Below, piece after piece: positions 15,401-24,954 of a stretch of DNA of 64,000 bases. This DNA is from Saxidomus purpurata (taxonomy: Eukaryota > Mollusca > Bivalvia > Venerida > Veneridae). The first letter of the stretch is position 1. Each line of letters begins with the position of its first letter. The translations under genes were made by a program, and so were the position numbers. Where the stretch lies: the NCBI GenBank assembly GCA_022818135.1, contig JAFMSR010000002.1, forward strand, positions 42,914,358-42,978,357, given 5' to 3'. The notes beneath the pieces were generated by a model. The model ran no database searches. It had not been told where the DNA came from and saw only the letters and a program-made list of their open reading frames with translations.

Positions 15401-17520
15401 ATTCCTACCTTTCAACAGTGTTTAAATGTTCAGTATCACCTGCTGAAGCATGCAGACATGTTATTGTAGACAACTTACCTTTTTTAAACAACAGAATGCT
15501 CTGTTTGAAAAGAGAGATGAGGTGAATTCCTTCTCAACAGTATGGTAAAATCTGTTCTCCAATATACGGACAACAAATATGGCATTTCTATAGTGCATCC
15601 ACGCTATATCAAAATGACTATCTTTAAACAATGCATTTCCTTCTTCCTTCAAATCATGCATCAAATGTATCAGGGAATCCTGAAGAGAAAGGTTCACTGT
15701 CACTGTTTATTTTTCTCCCTAGCACAGGTTAAGGTAATAAAGCAGGTACAACCTTTAGACCACAGATCTAAAACTAAATATAGGTCCAGTCTTCCCGTAA
15801 AAAATTAACAGTGCCTGACATTCCGTCAGGCTAACTCAAAATTCATGTAGGGGGCACATTGACCCCTTAATGGTTCAAGTATTGCATAGGTGAGTATTTA
15901 ATAAACACCTTCATGATAACAGTATTGCATAGGTGCCATGGACATACATTGATGGTACCCGGTACTTCATAGACAAACACTGACCCTCCATGGTACCAGT
16001 ACATGGATTGGAATAGGTGGATATAACTATTAACCATAAGCCAATATCAAGTTACTGTACATGTATGCAAACTTTTACAAACAAGAACAAGGTTTGATTT
16101 GATTACCCTTGGACAAGCTTAGAAAGATAATAGTGGAGAAATTCAACAAAACATACCTTGTTTACTTTAGGTTCCTTGTCATTTCTGCGAAAGAAAAAAG
16201 ATCACTGATGTTTCATAGCTGCTCAACTAATAAATATATTGCTGAAACCTTTTATAAGTTTATTTAAAATTCAAAGATACACTGAAACCATTTTTTGAAA
16301 AGAAATGAAGCATAAATCTGTCTAAAAAGAAGTTTCATTCAAATTGAAAAGAAATTTGTTAAGAATGTAGGGATAACGCACATCCGCAGAATCCCGAGAG
16401 ATGGGTGAGAGCACCAACATATCCCGAGTCAACTCGGGAAACAGGTCCTTTGTTTAAAATGGCCCGTACTGCGCATAAATGAAAACAGGTTATAACGGTG
16501 CATGAATCTCCCTATTAACACACGTTTTTTTTCCTATTAAAACACCAGCAAAATGGGCAAAAATAGCACATTTTATGCTAGAATGCACTTTTTCAAGTCA
16601 AATCAGGAGCTATATACAAAATGTATTACTGGACCTGCATGGAAAGCGACCCGTGTCTGTGCCTAGACCTAGAAACTTCTTATTTTGACCAAAACATTAG
16701 AGGATTAATGACAATGCTTTGACTAAATCAGACAGAATATACATGTACATTGTATTCTTGATGGAATGTCCTCAAAGATTTCCGAACCCAGTGTTTTTCA
16801 GGTCAGTCATATAGACCACACAACTAGGTTTTAGGATTGGCGACAGTTTTGATGGAAGGTTTGCGAAAATAAAGACACAATGACCTTAGTTTTTGCAAAT
16901 ACACCTGATTACCAAACAGAACAAAACATTTATGACAGATTTCTGATAAGTCTGTCACACTATCAGCCTATCTTAAGTTTACAAAGACAAACTGACTTCA
17001 CTTTTTTACCTAAACCATGCAATTCATTTTCAACGGGAGTATTTGCATTGGCAGATATCAGTGTCCTTCAGTTTGCAGAAAAAACAGTCAAAATGAAAAT
17101 GACTGTTTTTACAGTCACAATGACAGTGATAAAGGATTGTTTAACTTTAAAATACAACAGCAATACAATTACTTATCAGCTTCAAAGATAAAATACCTTA
17201 TTATATGTTATCAAACAAGCACAAATTCAAAACCTAGGTTCAGTGACCGATCATAATTGGTCTATAATCTCTGTTTAATAGGAGTTTTGTTCCTTGACAG
17301 CTTTATGTCCCATTTTTAAGAGGCACAAAGGAAAATATCTATGATTTAAATGTTACTTAAAAACCTGTTTCCATAGTTACGTTGTACATGTGAAAATGTA
17401 GACCTACACTAAGAGGTCCCAGAAAGGTTTGATCCTCTCTTTCCTGTCCTCCCTTTTCCTCATCTCCTCGAAGTCCGGCGGGACATCCCGGGCATACACC
17501 TGGTCCCATGGTGGCTCCAT
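1..17520 (-). CDS. ZC3H7: ZC3H7-type TPR and CCCH zinc-finger protein, 15 exons, C-terminus outside window
   Basis: Fifteen exons on the minus strand join in phase: 17408-17520, 16157-16184, 15479-15679, 14844-14880, 14222-14346, 13396-13584, 12927-12960, 11723-11857, 9718-9887, 7053-7101, 3438-3671, 2721-3011, 1817-2030, 898-1046 and 1-407 (continuing off the edge), giving 792 codons. Order of parts: short charged N-terminus, TPR block at about residues 55-168, a long polar region, then two CCCH units. The first has C485-x8-C494-x6-C501-x3-H505, the second C-x10-C-x6-C-x3-H. Each CCCH finger is preceded by a CxxC...HxxC/HxC cluster (CRHC, CQHC), an arrangement typical of vertebrate ZC3H7A/ZC3H7B (about 970-990 residues). 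Family knowledge: ZC3H7A/B are RNA-binding proteins that bind microRNA hairpins; ZC3H7B (RoXaN) also interacts with rotavirus NSP3. The A/B split is vertebrate, so I do not assign a paralogue. The remaining zinc fingers should lie left of base 1. Confidence 0.93.
898..1046 (-). CDS. ZC3H7: ZC3H7 coding exon 14
   Basis: Acceptor GTATTTCAG, donor GTATGT. A Pro/Gly-rich linker (PPNGLLGQPPPGLS, HPPPSPGQHMHQ) with no domain. The join to exon 13 makes AGG (Arg), the join to exon 15 AGT (Ser). Confidence 0.87.
1480..1685. repeat. interspersed repeat with CAGACAGA-rich end
   Basis: Contains 'gacccaagtttaaagaaaa', a word family seen again near 19.07 kb, then a (CAGA/GGAC)-rich stretch at 1573-1615 and a short hairpin (TCTCCCCCAT at 1638 versus ATGGGGGAGA at 1657). 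It sits in the intron between exons 13 and 14. The style is common in bivalve genomes, from memory. Confidence 0.5.
1817..2030 (-). CDS. ZC3H7: ZC3H7 coding exon 13
   Basis: Acceptor CATCTTACAG-like (TCCTTACAG) before ATGACAGTG, donor GTATTT. A Gln/Ser/Thr-rich linker with KQQYIPGLNYSSGKRKQTL and AVPTHSLQTLAAVPQAVQQN; no recognised domain. Starts and ends 2 bases into a codon. Confidence 0.87.
2721..3011 (-). CDS. ZC3H7: ZC3H7 coding exon 12, first CCCH finger
   Basis: Acceptor ATTACACAG, donor GTAAGT; 291 bases. It completes the cluster begun in exon 11 (NAAHQC), then WIKVRPRP and the finger YKICTQ...PCKVGEEKCTFPHH, followed by LWTMDRDGAFS. RxRP-x(n)-G-x-Y-x-x-C, the CCCH finger, and a W with a basic/acidic tail are the repeating module of ZC3H7 proteins. 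Confidence 0.95.
3438..3671 (-). CDS. ZC3H7: ZC3H7 coding exon 11
   Basis: Acceptor ATTTTTCAG, donor GTATAA. A Ser/Pro-rich stretch is followed by DDFDFKIACRHCFPKIGEG, the CxxC start of the first zinc-binding module. The upstream Ser-rich part is probably disordered. Confidence 0.92.
3672..6150. other. intron sequence, no gene seen
   Basis: Part of the ZC3H7 intron between exons 10 and 11. AT-rich with scattered short open frames that lack coding character; I see no family match or strong repeat. Confidence 0.5.
6151..6566. mobile_element. non-autonomous element with GCTCGACTTTT inverted ends
   Basis: GCTCGACTTTTTTC at 6175 and GAAAAGTCGAGC at 6549-6560 are inverted copies about 385 bp apart. 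The right end continues as GAGCTAAAAA. The internal text ('aggcgagtaggatagctccc') has no open frame. Probably a MITE-like element within the ZC3H7 intron. Confidence 0.6.
7053..7101 (-). CDS. ZC3H7: ZC3H7 coding exon 10 (49-nt)
   Basis: Acceptor TTGTTTGCAG, donor GTAGGC. It encodes TAMGLDSFSPSDLQSS plus one base. The LDSF motif recalls the Leu-Asp motifs of the vertebrate ZC3H7B linker, though that comparison is from memory. It sits alone between two large introns. Confidence 0.8.
7413..9150. mobile_element. pogo/Tigger-like DNA element, TA target duplication
   Basis: Left end CAGTAGAATTCCGCATTA (7413) and right end TAGCGGAATTCTACTG (ending 9150) are inverted and flanked by TA on both sides (7411-7412, 9151-9152). 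The subterminal parts also match (gcgaccac.../gtggtcgtaatagcgg), and 'tatt.cgacc' words recur at 7460-7560. CAGTA-type termini and TA duplications are typical of pogo/Tigger elements. No transposase is seen; much of the inside is another repeat at 8010-8897. Confidence 0.7.
8010..8897. repeat. nested tandem-cored repeat (about 178-bp units)
   Basis: Begins near 'aagagctgtccctcacaa' and TGCCCCCGAAAG (8037), ends at CTTCGGGGGCATA (8882-8894), so its ends are inverted. Between them one ~178-bp unit is repeated: a diverged copy at 8053-8231, then starts near 8232, 8410, 8588 and 8759, each carrying 'gtgtgcatatatgcat' (shortened in one) and 'gaccttgacctttgag'. The last part is a GGAC-rich tract (8841-8864). 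Short open frames here are artefacts of repetition. Confidence 0.8.
9718..9887 (-). CDS. ZC3H7: ZC3H7 coding exon 9
   Basis: Acceptor TTACGCGCAG, donor GTAAAG. It contains VQKFTVTGKDDLLNGRG and PPTEEEIPWSSFPHDAEED, and ends on a codon boundary (EDNK). Function of this linker is unknown. Confidence 0.87.
10415..10505. repeat. interspersed repeat shared with 18838-18910
   Basis: 'catatcataatcagactgaa' here and 'caaatcataaccagactgca' near 18838 begin a similar stretch (then 'gatgtgctggccgaccatga' versus 'atacatgctgatcaagatct'). Two diverged copies of one dispersed family, possibly SINE-related. Confidence 0.5.
10561..11686. mobile_element. element with GCTCGTCTGATTTT inverted ends and 147-bp internal repeats
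   Basis: GCTCGTCTGATTTT at 10561 and AAAATCAGACGAGC at 11673-11686 are perfect inverted 14-mers. The inside holds degenerate tandem units of about 147 bp (cattatgtcaattgtaac at 10771, repeated at 10918) with 'cagtgaccttgac' words, and a GACGACGAC tract near the right end. The right end continues GAGCTAAAAA, as in the 6.2 kb element. It ends 37 bases from the donor-side edge of exon 8. Confidence 0.65.
11723..11857 (-). CDS. ZC3H7: ZC3H7 coding exon 8
   Basis: Acceptor TTTCACAG, donor GTAAGA. The peptide starts with a basic KKKNKGTTSP run, then an acidic stretch (EPETESDDTSPAEYEDDTEF) and NMLRG. Low-complexity linker between TPRs and zinc fingers. It starts 2 bases into a codon and ends 1 base into the next. 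Confidence 0.87.
12005..12254 (-). repeat. tRNA-derived SINE
   Basis: On the minus strand the head reads GGGCAGAGCAGTGGTTGAGT with an A-box-like GTTGAGTGGTTAACAC, then a B-box-like GGTTGGATTCC about 40 bases on. The body to 12005 has 'ccaggcatgtaaaagaacc', a word I associate with mollusc SINEs. It lies in the ZC3H7 intron between exons 7 and 8. Confidence 0.7.
12421..12594. mobile_element. short MITE with TA duplication
   Basis: Left CAGTAAACTCCGTATA and right (inverted) CAGTCAACTCTGTATT, each flanked by TA (12419-12420 and 12595-12596). 174 bp and non-coding, probably mobilised by a pogo/Tc1-type transposase. Confidence 0.65.
12927..12960 (-). CDS. ZC3H7: ZC3H7 coding exon 7 (34-nt microexon)
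   Basis: Acceptor AAATTTCAG, donor GTTAGT. It encodes QLETRSRMSKK plus one base and converts phase 0 (end of exon 6) to phase 1 (needed by exon 8). Without it exons 6 and 8 do not join in frame, which is the main support for this short basic exon. Confidence 0.75.
13396..13584 (-). CDS. ZC3H7: ZC3H7 coding exon 6
   Basis: 63 codons, phase 0 on both sides; acceptor AAATTTCAG, donor GTATAA. It encodes ALKELIDELEPKVKG followed by a Ser/Thr/Ala-rich stretch, which looks like the end of the TPR solenoid passing into disorder. Confidence 0.85.
14222..14346 (-). CDS. ZC3H7: ZC3H7 coding exon 5, TPR
   Basis: Acceptor TTTGTTCCAG, donor GTAGGT. The peptide AIGVFPKNIKAYYRQALAY is a classic TPR turn and helix A (P-x-x-x-K-A-Y-Y-R-x-A-x-A), followed by KKFSDAYRSACKGQEMQPSS. 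It starts in phase 1 and ends on a codon boundary. Confidence 0.92.
14844..14880 (-). CDS. ZC3H7: ZC3H7 coding exon 4 (37-nt, TPR)
   Basis: Acceptor CTTTACAG, donor GTAAAT. It encodes NMFKEAVQDCES and continues the TPR helix (xxxEAVxDCExAI pattern) into exon 5. It ends with one base of the next codon. Confidence 0.88.
15479..15679 (-). CDS. ZC3H7: ZC3H7 coding exon 3, start of TPR domain
   Basis: 67 codons, phase 0 on both sides, donor GTAAGT. The peptide contains LKEEGNALFKDSHFDIA and LFSNRAFCCLKK, the helix A/B pattern of a tetratricopeptide repeat (small residues in EGNxxF and SNRAxCxxK). This matches the TPR start of ZC3H7 proteins. Confidence 0.92.
16157..16184 (-). CDS. ZC3H7: ZC3H7 coding exon 2 (28-nt microexon)
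   Basis: Acceptor TTTCTTTCGCAG and donor GTATGT enclose 28 bases. The first base completes a Val codon with exon 1, followed by NDKEPKVNK, and the exon ends on a codon boundary. The only other in-phase solution I could find for linking exon 1 to the TPR exon would omit these bases and would break the frame. Confidence 0.8.
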
Positions 17521-17636
17521 TGTGTCCTTACGACTTCAAAAACCTGAAGATAACAACACAAGCTATCACATTTCCCTGTAGTTTTTTTCTCCCGTTAAAA
17601 CATTGACAAAATGGGCAAAATTAGCACCTTTTAAAG
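16523..17636. repeat. pair of direct repeats, about 55 bp
   Basis: 'caaaatgggcaaaaatagca' near 16550 and 'caaaatgggcaaaattagca' near 17607, each preceded by a T-run, are diverged direct copies on either side of coding exon 1. Their origin is unknown. Confidence 0.45.
17408..17520 (-). CDS. ZC3H7: ZC3H7 coding exon 1 (start codon)
   Basis: The ATG at 17518-17520 has A at -3 and G at +4, and an in-frame TGA lies 15 bases upstream of it. Peptide begins MEPPWDQVYARDVPP and ends ...PFWDLL plus two bases. The donor GTAGGT is at 17402-17407. Reading straight through the donor gives a 38-codon mini-ORF ending in the intron, which is easily mistaken for a micropeptide. An acceptor (TTATCTTCAG) ends just upstream, next to 17543, so 17521-17543 is 5' UTR and at least one more upstream non-coding exon is expected. 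Confidence 0.85.
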
Positions 17637-18197
17637 GCCCATCTACACAGTAAACCTTGATTTTAAATTTTGATTTATTCAGAAAGTTTACTGTGTAGAT
17701 TGGTCGAAGCGATTTTCCTGAAGTGTCTACTCCATTTTTGGGAGAGAAGTCCTACCGCTAAACCTTGGTGTACACCCCCCACAAAGATTCTATCCACCAC
17801 CCAGGTGACAGCACCTAAAGATAAATTCCAGTGCTGCTGAGAGGATTATATTATTGTGGAAAAACAGACAAATAGTTGAAATTGAAAAAACATGCAGAAA
17901 AAAATTTTTTTTTTTTTTTTTTTCCTATGTAATTGTTTGATATTCAAATTTTTTGAAAAAATGTCATGATAAATAATTTATCTTTCTCGACGTCAGGATC
18001 GCAACTTGTTTTTTTAGTCTTTTTTTAAATGTATCCCTATTCACTAGTTTTACAAAACAAACATATATTATGAAAATTTTAAAGTTTTCCTCTGTGTAAA
18101 ATACTTAAAAAAAATTAATATGTTGCATGAACCATGATTTACATAACCCCCCCCTCAAAAAGGTTTATACATCAAGGTTTACTGTGTAGATGGGCCT
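17634..18197. mobile_element. MITE with about 28-bp inverted ends
   Basis: AAGGCCCATCTACACAGTAA at the left and its reverse complement ending at 18197 (TTACTGTGTAGATGGGCCTT) are nearly perfect and extend inwards by AACCTTGAT. 564 bp, AT-rich inside with homopolymers, no open frame. The flanks are T/A-rich, so the target duplication is unclear. Confidence 0.75.
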
Positions 18198-21100
18198 TAA
18201 TAAATGTGATTAAATGTATTTCACAAATTATTATGTATGAAGCATTAAGTCAACCTAAAACCTGACCTCACAAATGAAATTTCACCAATGACTCTGAAAA
18301 TAATAAATTCTGCACTGTTTTATGCCAGTACACATTTAACACCAACGAACATAACAATTTTTATCTAACTGTCACAACTTTGACATGGTAATCATTCAGC
18401 AAGCGAAATACCAATGAGAAAAAATTCTGCATGTTTTATCCTGTGCACTTTAACCAATTGAACAAACAATTTTTTTCTAACTGTTCAACACGCTTACAAG
18501 TTATAGTTTGAACTTATCTTTAAAGTTTAAACCAATGAAAAGTGGCATGAAAAATGGACTTTTAAAGAAAAATAATTCATCATAATCTACAACCTGGCTA
18601 CAGATTTGGTTATAGCTTTTACTACAAAATGGGAAGTTTAGTCTTAATTGTCTCATGATACTGACTGATATACATGTCTTATATATGTAATAATAATAAA
18701 CTTGACATTGATACAATGCATGTATCTAAAAAAGAATTTGTCCATGTTTTAATTGGGATGTATTTGTACAATGTACCATTATTGTTTACAGGGGATGTCA
18801 ATGAAAAATTACTGACTGTATTATAGCAAATAGTGCAAATCATAACCAGACTGCATGCATCTAGTATACATGCTGATCAAGATCTACACTGATGGCAAAA
18901 GTAGAATCACCTACTGCCAGCAAACCAATGGTTAAGCAAGAAAAATGGAGTAGGATGAGATGAACAAAGTTGCATGAAAATCCTTCAAGGAGTTTGGGAG
19001 ATATAATCAAATGACCTTTGACACCAAGAAAGACAGTGATCATTGTCCTTGACCCGATGAACATTTGACCCAAGTTTGATAAAAATCTTCCCAAGGATTA
19101 AGGATATAGTTTGGTGACCTTTGATCCTTAAGTGACAACAGTTTGGAATTACATGGAACAAAGGTAACTATTTATTGTTTGAAACAAGTAAAGTTTAAAC
19201 TACATAAACATTTTGTAAGCTATAACAGCATTAATGGTCGGGAGAGGGGAGGAATGTAGACCCAATGCATAAACTGCCTACATCCACAAATAGCCAAATG
19301 ATATTTGTTTCTTTACATAGATCTACATAGGTTTCTTCTGACTGGAAATTTACCATTTTGGCAATGTAATATCGGACATAACTTCATACTATTGTAGGCC
19401 TATTATGTGCTAATTATAGCACACTAAACCAACTGTTTCTGTGGCCTTCTTTGATGATGTTTTACTGATTCGCATTATATAACTGCAATGTTTTCATATA
19501 TATCTGCACTTATATTTCATATTGTTTTTATAACACTTTTTACACTGTTCAGTGTTCACTAATTTCTATGAATGATGAAGTTAACAAAAATTGGTTTGGG
19601 TTTCTAGTCTATACGTTTTTAACAAGATTGCGGATGTTTTCACCTCAGACAGCATTGCTATGCCTAAACAGGTGTGCGCAACGTTTAATGCCCGGATGTC
19701 CGACCTGATCAATTGTTGGTTGAAGTTGACTCCTAAGATAATGTAATGTTGCAAGGAACATATTCTAGGACTTAAGCAATTATCTATAAAACACTTTACA
19801 AACTAAACTATTAACAAAAAAAGATAATTTCTACTGATAATGTTAAGCCGGATTGGGCAATAAAAGCTTGATTGGGCTTCTAAGCCGGATCGGGACATTG
19901 TTACCAGCCTGCTAAATCTATGGCAACAGGATTTTCATTTTTAAATTAGATACTTTTCTGTGTGTTACTCTGCCTTCTACACATAATCTTTGTTGATACA
20001 GCAAAAAACAATGATCTTCGGGACAGAAACATTTGCGGAATATTCGGACGTTTTCACCAATGTCACAAGCAAGAATTTCAAAGATTGTTGATGTTTATAT
20101 TACGAAACCAGGGCAAGGGTCGAAATTCTGTAGGATATATGTGTATCCTTGAAGGACCAGTTTCAGTGACCCTAAGAATGCTTCAGGCAGAATGACCAAA
20201 TCTGTTGGGGAAGACCTATTCTCTTTGTGAATTACTATTGTGTTATTAGTCCTTTCTTTGTGTGATGTATAATAAAGTGAAAAATACTCCAACAAAATTA
20301 TATAGTGCTGTTTGTCATAGACACCCCTAGCTGTTTTGCACTACAGATACTGAGTCGTACCTATTTCAGTGACCCCTACTTCATTTGTAAACTAGTGACA
20401 ATAGCCGGTATTTTGCACTTACTAGAAGTTTACTATCACAAACTGAACAAAAAATAATTAATAACCAGCTTGAGACTTGTTTATATTGAGATACAAAGCA
20501 CATTCAATTTAATGGTTACCACGTATTATAAATACTACGAAGCACAAGGGGTGGGGTTAAAAGAGTGGGCAAAAAATGTTTTTTTTATATAAAATGTAAT
20601 GATATTTAGTTGTCTTATATATATAAGAATCTGTTTACCATATCTTATAAAAATATGAAGACTTTTGCAAACTTATTTCAATAAAATCAGATCTGAAAGT
20701 TGGTCACCACTTCTCAGATCGACCATTTTTCCATTTAAAAACTATCAGCAGATCATATGCTTTGAATATGTCTTTTATCAAGAAGTTCTTATAGGTCAGC
20801 TATATCTCCATACAAACGGAGAAAACAATACAAAAGTCACTTGAAGAAAGAAAATGTGTTGAAATAATGTTTTTGACCACAGACCTACATCTTACTTGAA
20901 AGTAAAAAGAAATAAGAAAAAGGCCTCAAAAGTAGGGTTACCCTGGAAATATCAACCCCATGATTAAACTGTCTCTGTCAGCACATTTTATTCCAATCTG
21001 AAGAAAGCTTAAATGGTATAGTTCACAACCCAGGTATAAATAGTTATTCAAAATATTGCAATTAAAAATGACTGCATTCTTTCAAAGGGTCACCGAAACA

Positions 21101-21779
21101 GGGCCGTCACCGAAACTGGGCCACCTATACTACTTCTTTCCCAGTATTCATGGTATTGTTTCATTGATTTTTGGAAGTTGCCAATCCATGTGTATACAGG
21201 CGTGTGCCAATAGGTATATTTTAATAACAAATTAAAGTATTCAATTAATGACAAATTAAATTGCTCGTATTTTAAAGTTTATTTTTGGAAGCCCGATTGT
21301 GCATTTTCATCAGCCTGATGGAAAAGGAACTTAAGACAGCATGCTAGACAATAACAAACATGCCGCGCATTCATATCTATTGGCAATGATCTTTGTATTA
21401 CTTCCTGCTGTATTATAAACGATACAACCACTTGATTCTAAATGATTTTCATTTTTCATATAAAAATGCAAAAATACTTTAAAAAACTAACCTTCAACAA
21501 TATTACATTGCGCTATTTTTGGATATCACATTTCGGTTACCACTATTTGCCTTGAACGAAATTTTTTTTATGATACCGTGGTCTGTTCTAAATACATTGT
21601 TCCAATTCAAAAGTATCAAATTCGTTCGGAGATATTAATTACTAATTATTATTATTCAATAAAAAATAAAATATTTTGTAATGTCTACGTTTATTATAAG
21701 GAAATTAATTAGTTCATTTAAACAAGGTCTTTCAAATAGTATGGTCCGGAAACGAGAGTAATACGATAAATAACTTGCC
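18198..21779. other. no gene seen
   Basis: AT-rich DNA with a dispersed repeat at 18838-18910, a 'gaccttgac'-type stretch near 19000-19110 and phrases about 'tttcagtgaccc' repeated or inverted at 20160, 20366 and 21086. No convincing coding or RNA gene. Confidence 0.5.
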
Positions 21780-21850
21780 TCGGATCACGTGACAAACATC
21801 CGGGTACCCGCCATTTTGGAAAAAGAAAGAAATTATTGATACTTTATATC
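21780..21850 (-). promoter_or_regulatory. candidate ZC3H7 promoter / first non-coding exon
   Basis: A block with CpGs and GC richer than its surroundings holds a CACGTGAC E-box-like site (21786-21793) and, on the minus strand, CCAAAATGGCGGG, close to the YY1 consensus in the orientation usual for sites at or just downstream of start sites. It lies 4.3 kb upstream of coding exon 1, which itself follows a splice acceptor and so needs an upstream exon. No donor could be fixed. Confidence 0.3.
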
Positions 21851-22821
21851 TACGTATATCTCGATATTTTACCAATCAATTTGACCAAAAAAGTGATCCT
21901 TAATACAATATGTGCATTCCCTTATCATTACATAATATTATATTTTACCGATGTTTCGTTTTAGGTGGTTTACGCTTGGAAAGTTGACCCATACGAACGG
22001 GTTTTTTCACAAATGACCAAAAGCCGAAAACCGACCTAATTTTAGCGCTTCTTTCCTACTTGCATGGTGTTCATGGGATTGATGTAACATCTTTTTCTCA
22101 TAGATTTAAGTCTAATGTACGTCTGTTATGTCTTAGATTTTCGTATTTCACCCGTATTTTAATTTTCTGGGACGGTTAGATCCGTTCAAAATCTAAAAAT
22201 GGCGTCAATGGTGATTTTTTTCGCGATACGGTGATTTTTGTGCACAGATTTTCACTATATATTTAGGGTCAAATGATGGAAAATTGCTAATTAAAATGTA
22301 AATTAAGAGTTTTTTTGAACGGATATGAATTAGATTTTAGTTTTTTTATTTTATAACATAATAACGTACAGTTTTGTAAGACCAGTATCGCGAGTCAAAT
22401 TACCATCCCAAGACGGAATAGCTGGACCGTGTTTAACTCGCGTTAAAGATAATGTTATTATATATAGAGGTTTTATTTCACAGTTTTACAGAAAATTTCA
22501 TCAGCTTTCCAATTATACCATTTTTTAAATTAAATGTGGTATTTAAATGACACAATGACGGGCAGTTTGCAACAACTATCGGACAATACCAGTTTACCGC
22601 TCGGCGTGATAAATGCACGGCGTGATAAACGCTTCCAGGCGAGACAAGTACTACGAAGACTTTAAGGGCTTCCCCACTATTACTTATTTAAATAAACTTA
22701 TTAATATATAGACAGACTACAGGCTGTCGCAAAACTTGTTTCACTCTAAATCTCGCTCTTATAGTGTCACACACACGCACGAAATTGTCTAAGTCCCTGT
22801 AAAGGGTTCGACAGTATAGGA

Positions 22822-24932
22822 AGATAGATAGATAGATAATAGTAAAAATAAAGTAACCGCACGACAGTTCTTCCAGTTAAGAAAATCTTGAAAGATTGTT
22901 AAATTATTAGAAAGAATGAAAGTATAAAAGGTTTAAAAACAACTGCTGTATGGTTGATAACTGAACTCGGCCACTGCCTGCTTGTAGAATTCAAAATCAG
23001 AGAGGGTTGCAATATGCGGAGATAGCCTATTCCATATGACTTTGGCATGGTTTGGGGGAGTTTAAGGGACTGCATATGTCATGTTAACCTGTTTTTGAGA
23101 CTTCTAGATAACTTGGCAGGGAGATTGCTACAAATTGTAGTCATGGAACATGAACCCAGTTTGAAGACTTAGACGCATGTTCTCAATGAAGCCCCAGCCA
23201 AGATTGTTCTGCCACACTAGTATCTCTTGAGAAACATTTTTGACCCATTTGAATGTGTGTCGCTGGGTCATTTCCAGCTCAAGTATATTGATCTGGGTAG
23301 GTGTCGACCCAGAGACCTATATAACAGCTTAATTAATAGGTCTTTTGGCGACCATATAGATGATCCGAACTCAAATTGTGGTCTGACTAATGTTTTGTAA
23401 GAAAATAAGTTGATTTTTTTTGTTTGCAACTTATAAGAGAACTGAATGGGTTTTCTGCTACTTGTGATATTGAGGACCTGGCCCCGATTTCACGAAAATA
23501 CTTAAGTAATTACCCAGTAACATGCTCAATTTATTTCAACACTTAATAGCTCCTTTCATGTTTATTCCTTTAAAGAATTCAGGTATTTACCCATTTATTT
23601 CAATTATATACACTTGTCAATACTTGTGCAGGGAATGTTGTTTTATAGCAAGTATTTTATATAAGTAAATTCTAAAAACTCTTGAGTTGTACTCAAATGA
23701 ATTTTTGCTATATCTGACTTGCATTTAGCATTTTACAACATTTTATTCTTTCAACATGTTAATTTCGTTAAGAAATAGACTTTCGTTAAAAATGACAACA
23801 AGTAATATCCTTAATTCTATAGTGACAATTTGACTTTCAAATAACGTACTTAGCTGAGCAATTACTTAAGTATTTTCGTGAAATCGGGGCCACTATGGTT
23901 AAATTTATGTTCCACAATTTTCTCCAATTAAGTATCTAGCTTAAAGAGATCAATTTAATTGTAACCTTTGACAATTAGAAAGGGATGTAACAGTATCAGC
24001 GAAGAGCCCCGCACCTGGTCATTTATGTAGAGTAGGAAGAGCACAGGTCCTAGGACCTAGGACAGAGCCCTGGATGACCCTGGATGTAACAGGAACTTGA
24101 TGAGACGTGTAACCGTTAACCACTACACACGGTTTGACTTTGGACACCATGCTCTTGGAGTTTTAATATTAATTTTAGTTAGTTGACTTGTCGAAAGCTT
24201 TACTTTAAAATCAAGTTGGACAAGGTCGGTCTGTTTACAAGAGGAAAGGTTTGTGGATAGTTCATCAACTAGCTCAATGAGCTGGGTCTCAGGTGACCGC
24301 CTTTCACACAACCCATGTTGTGGCTCAAAGAGTATGTTGTGTTTTGAGAAATGCGTGGTTAGGCTAGATGCAATTAGGTGTTCTAGGAGTTTTCATAGAA
24401 TACAGGTTAGCGATATGGGTTGTAGTTTGCAGAGTCGCTAGTAACACACTTTTTAGATTGTGGGATGACGTTTGCCTTCGTCCAATCGGATGGAAGTTGA
24501 CCGGTTTTAAGGGATCTTTTGACTATAAGTGATACTATGTCAATGATCTCATGGCGGAGCTCCTTCAGAACAATGGGCATTATCATGTCTAGGCCAGCAG
24601 CCTTATCTACTTTTAGGTTTTGGAGTTGTTTCAGGACACCTTTGGGGTCAATTACATTGTTTGGCATTGCAGAGTATTTCATTTTTCGTAAGTCATTCTT
24701 ACACAACTTAGATAGCAACAATGGAGAAACACCTGACAACAGAATGGAATTGTTTATTCAGAATATTTGCTTGACCGCGATTATATGAGAAGATTGTATC
24801 ACTTGCCTGATCTTTAAGGGCCTCTCCTGTACCGATGCTAGATGTATCCAGACATTTGAAACACTTTTTCATGTTGTTGTTTCTTGACCACAAACTTAAC
24901 ACCACTCTGCAACTGCTTTTCTCTAGACGCAT
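22822..24932 (-). pseudogene. non-LTR retrotransposon (Jockey/CR1-like) reverse transcriptase relic
   Basis: Minus-strand fragments, in order: 'AEILNKQFxSV'-like linker (24708-24932), the RT palm stretch with KVDKAAGLDMIMPIVLKEL and PSDWTKANVIP (24407-24739), then RSPETQLIELVDELSTNL (24123-24311), the NGYTSHQVPVTSRVIQGSVL turn (about 24060-24120, frameshifted after) and the C-terminal thumb region with TLVRPQFEFGSSIWSP (about 23340-23400). It ends in a (TATC)n tail at 22822-22838. Frames are broken by stops and frameshifts, and a MITE splits the RT (23480-23891). Inactive. Confidence 0.85.
23480..23891. mobile_element. MITE inserted in LINE relic
   Basis: GGCCCCGATTTCACGAAAAT at the left and its reverse complement at the right match over about 33 bases (through ACTTAAGTAATTA). 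412 bp, no open frame. The surrounding LINE C-terminal region resumes on the other side. Confidence 0.75.
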
Positions 24933-24954
24933 GTACTAGTATACCATTTCTACT

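Noticed and set aside
17404..17520. 38-codon micropeptide
   Set aside because: Phase and the GTAGGT donor show that it is coding exon 1 of ZC3H7 read into its intron.
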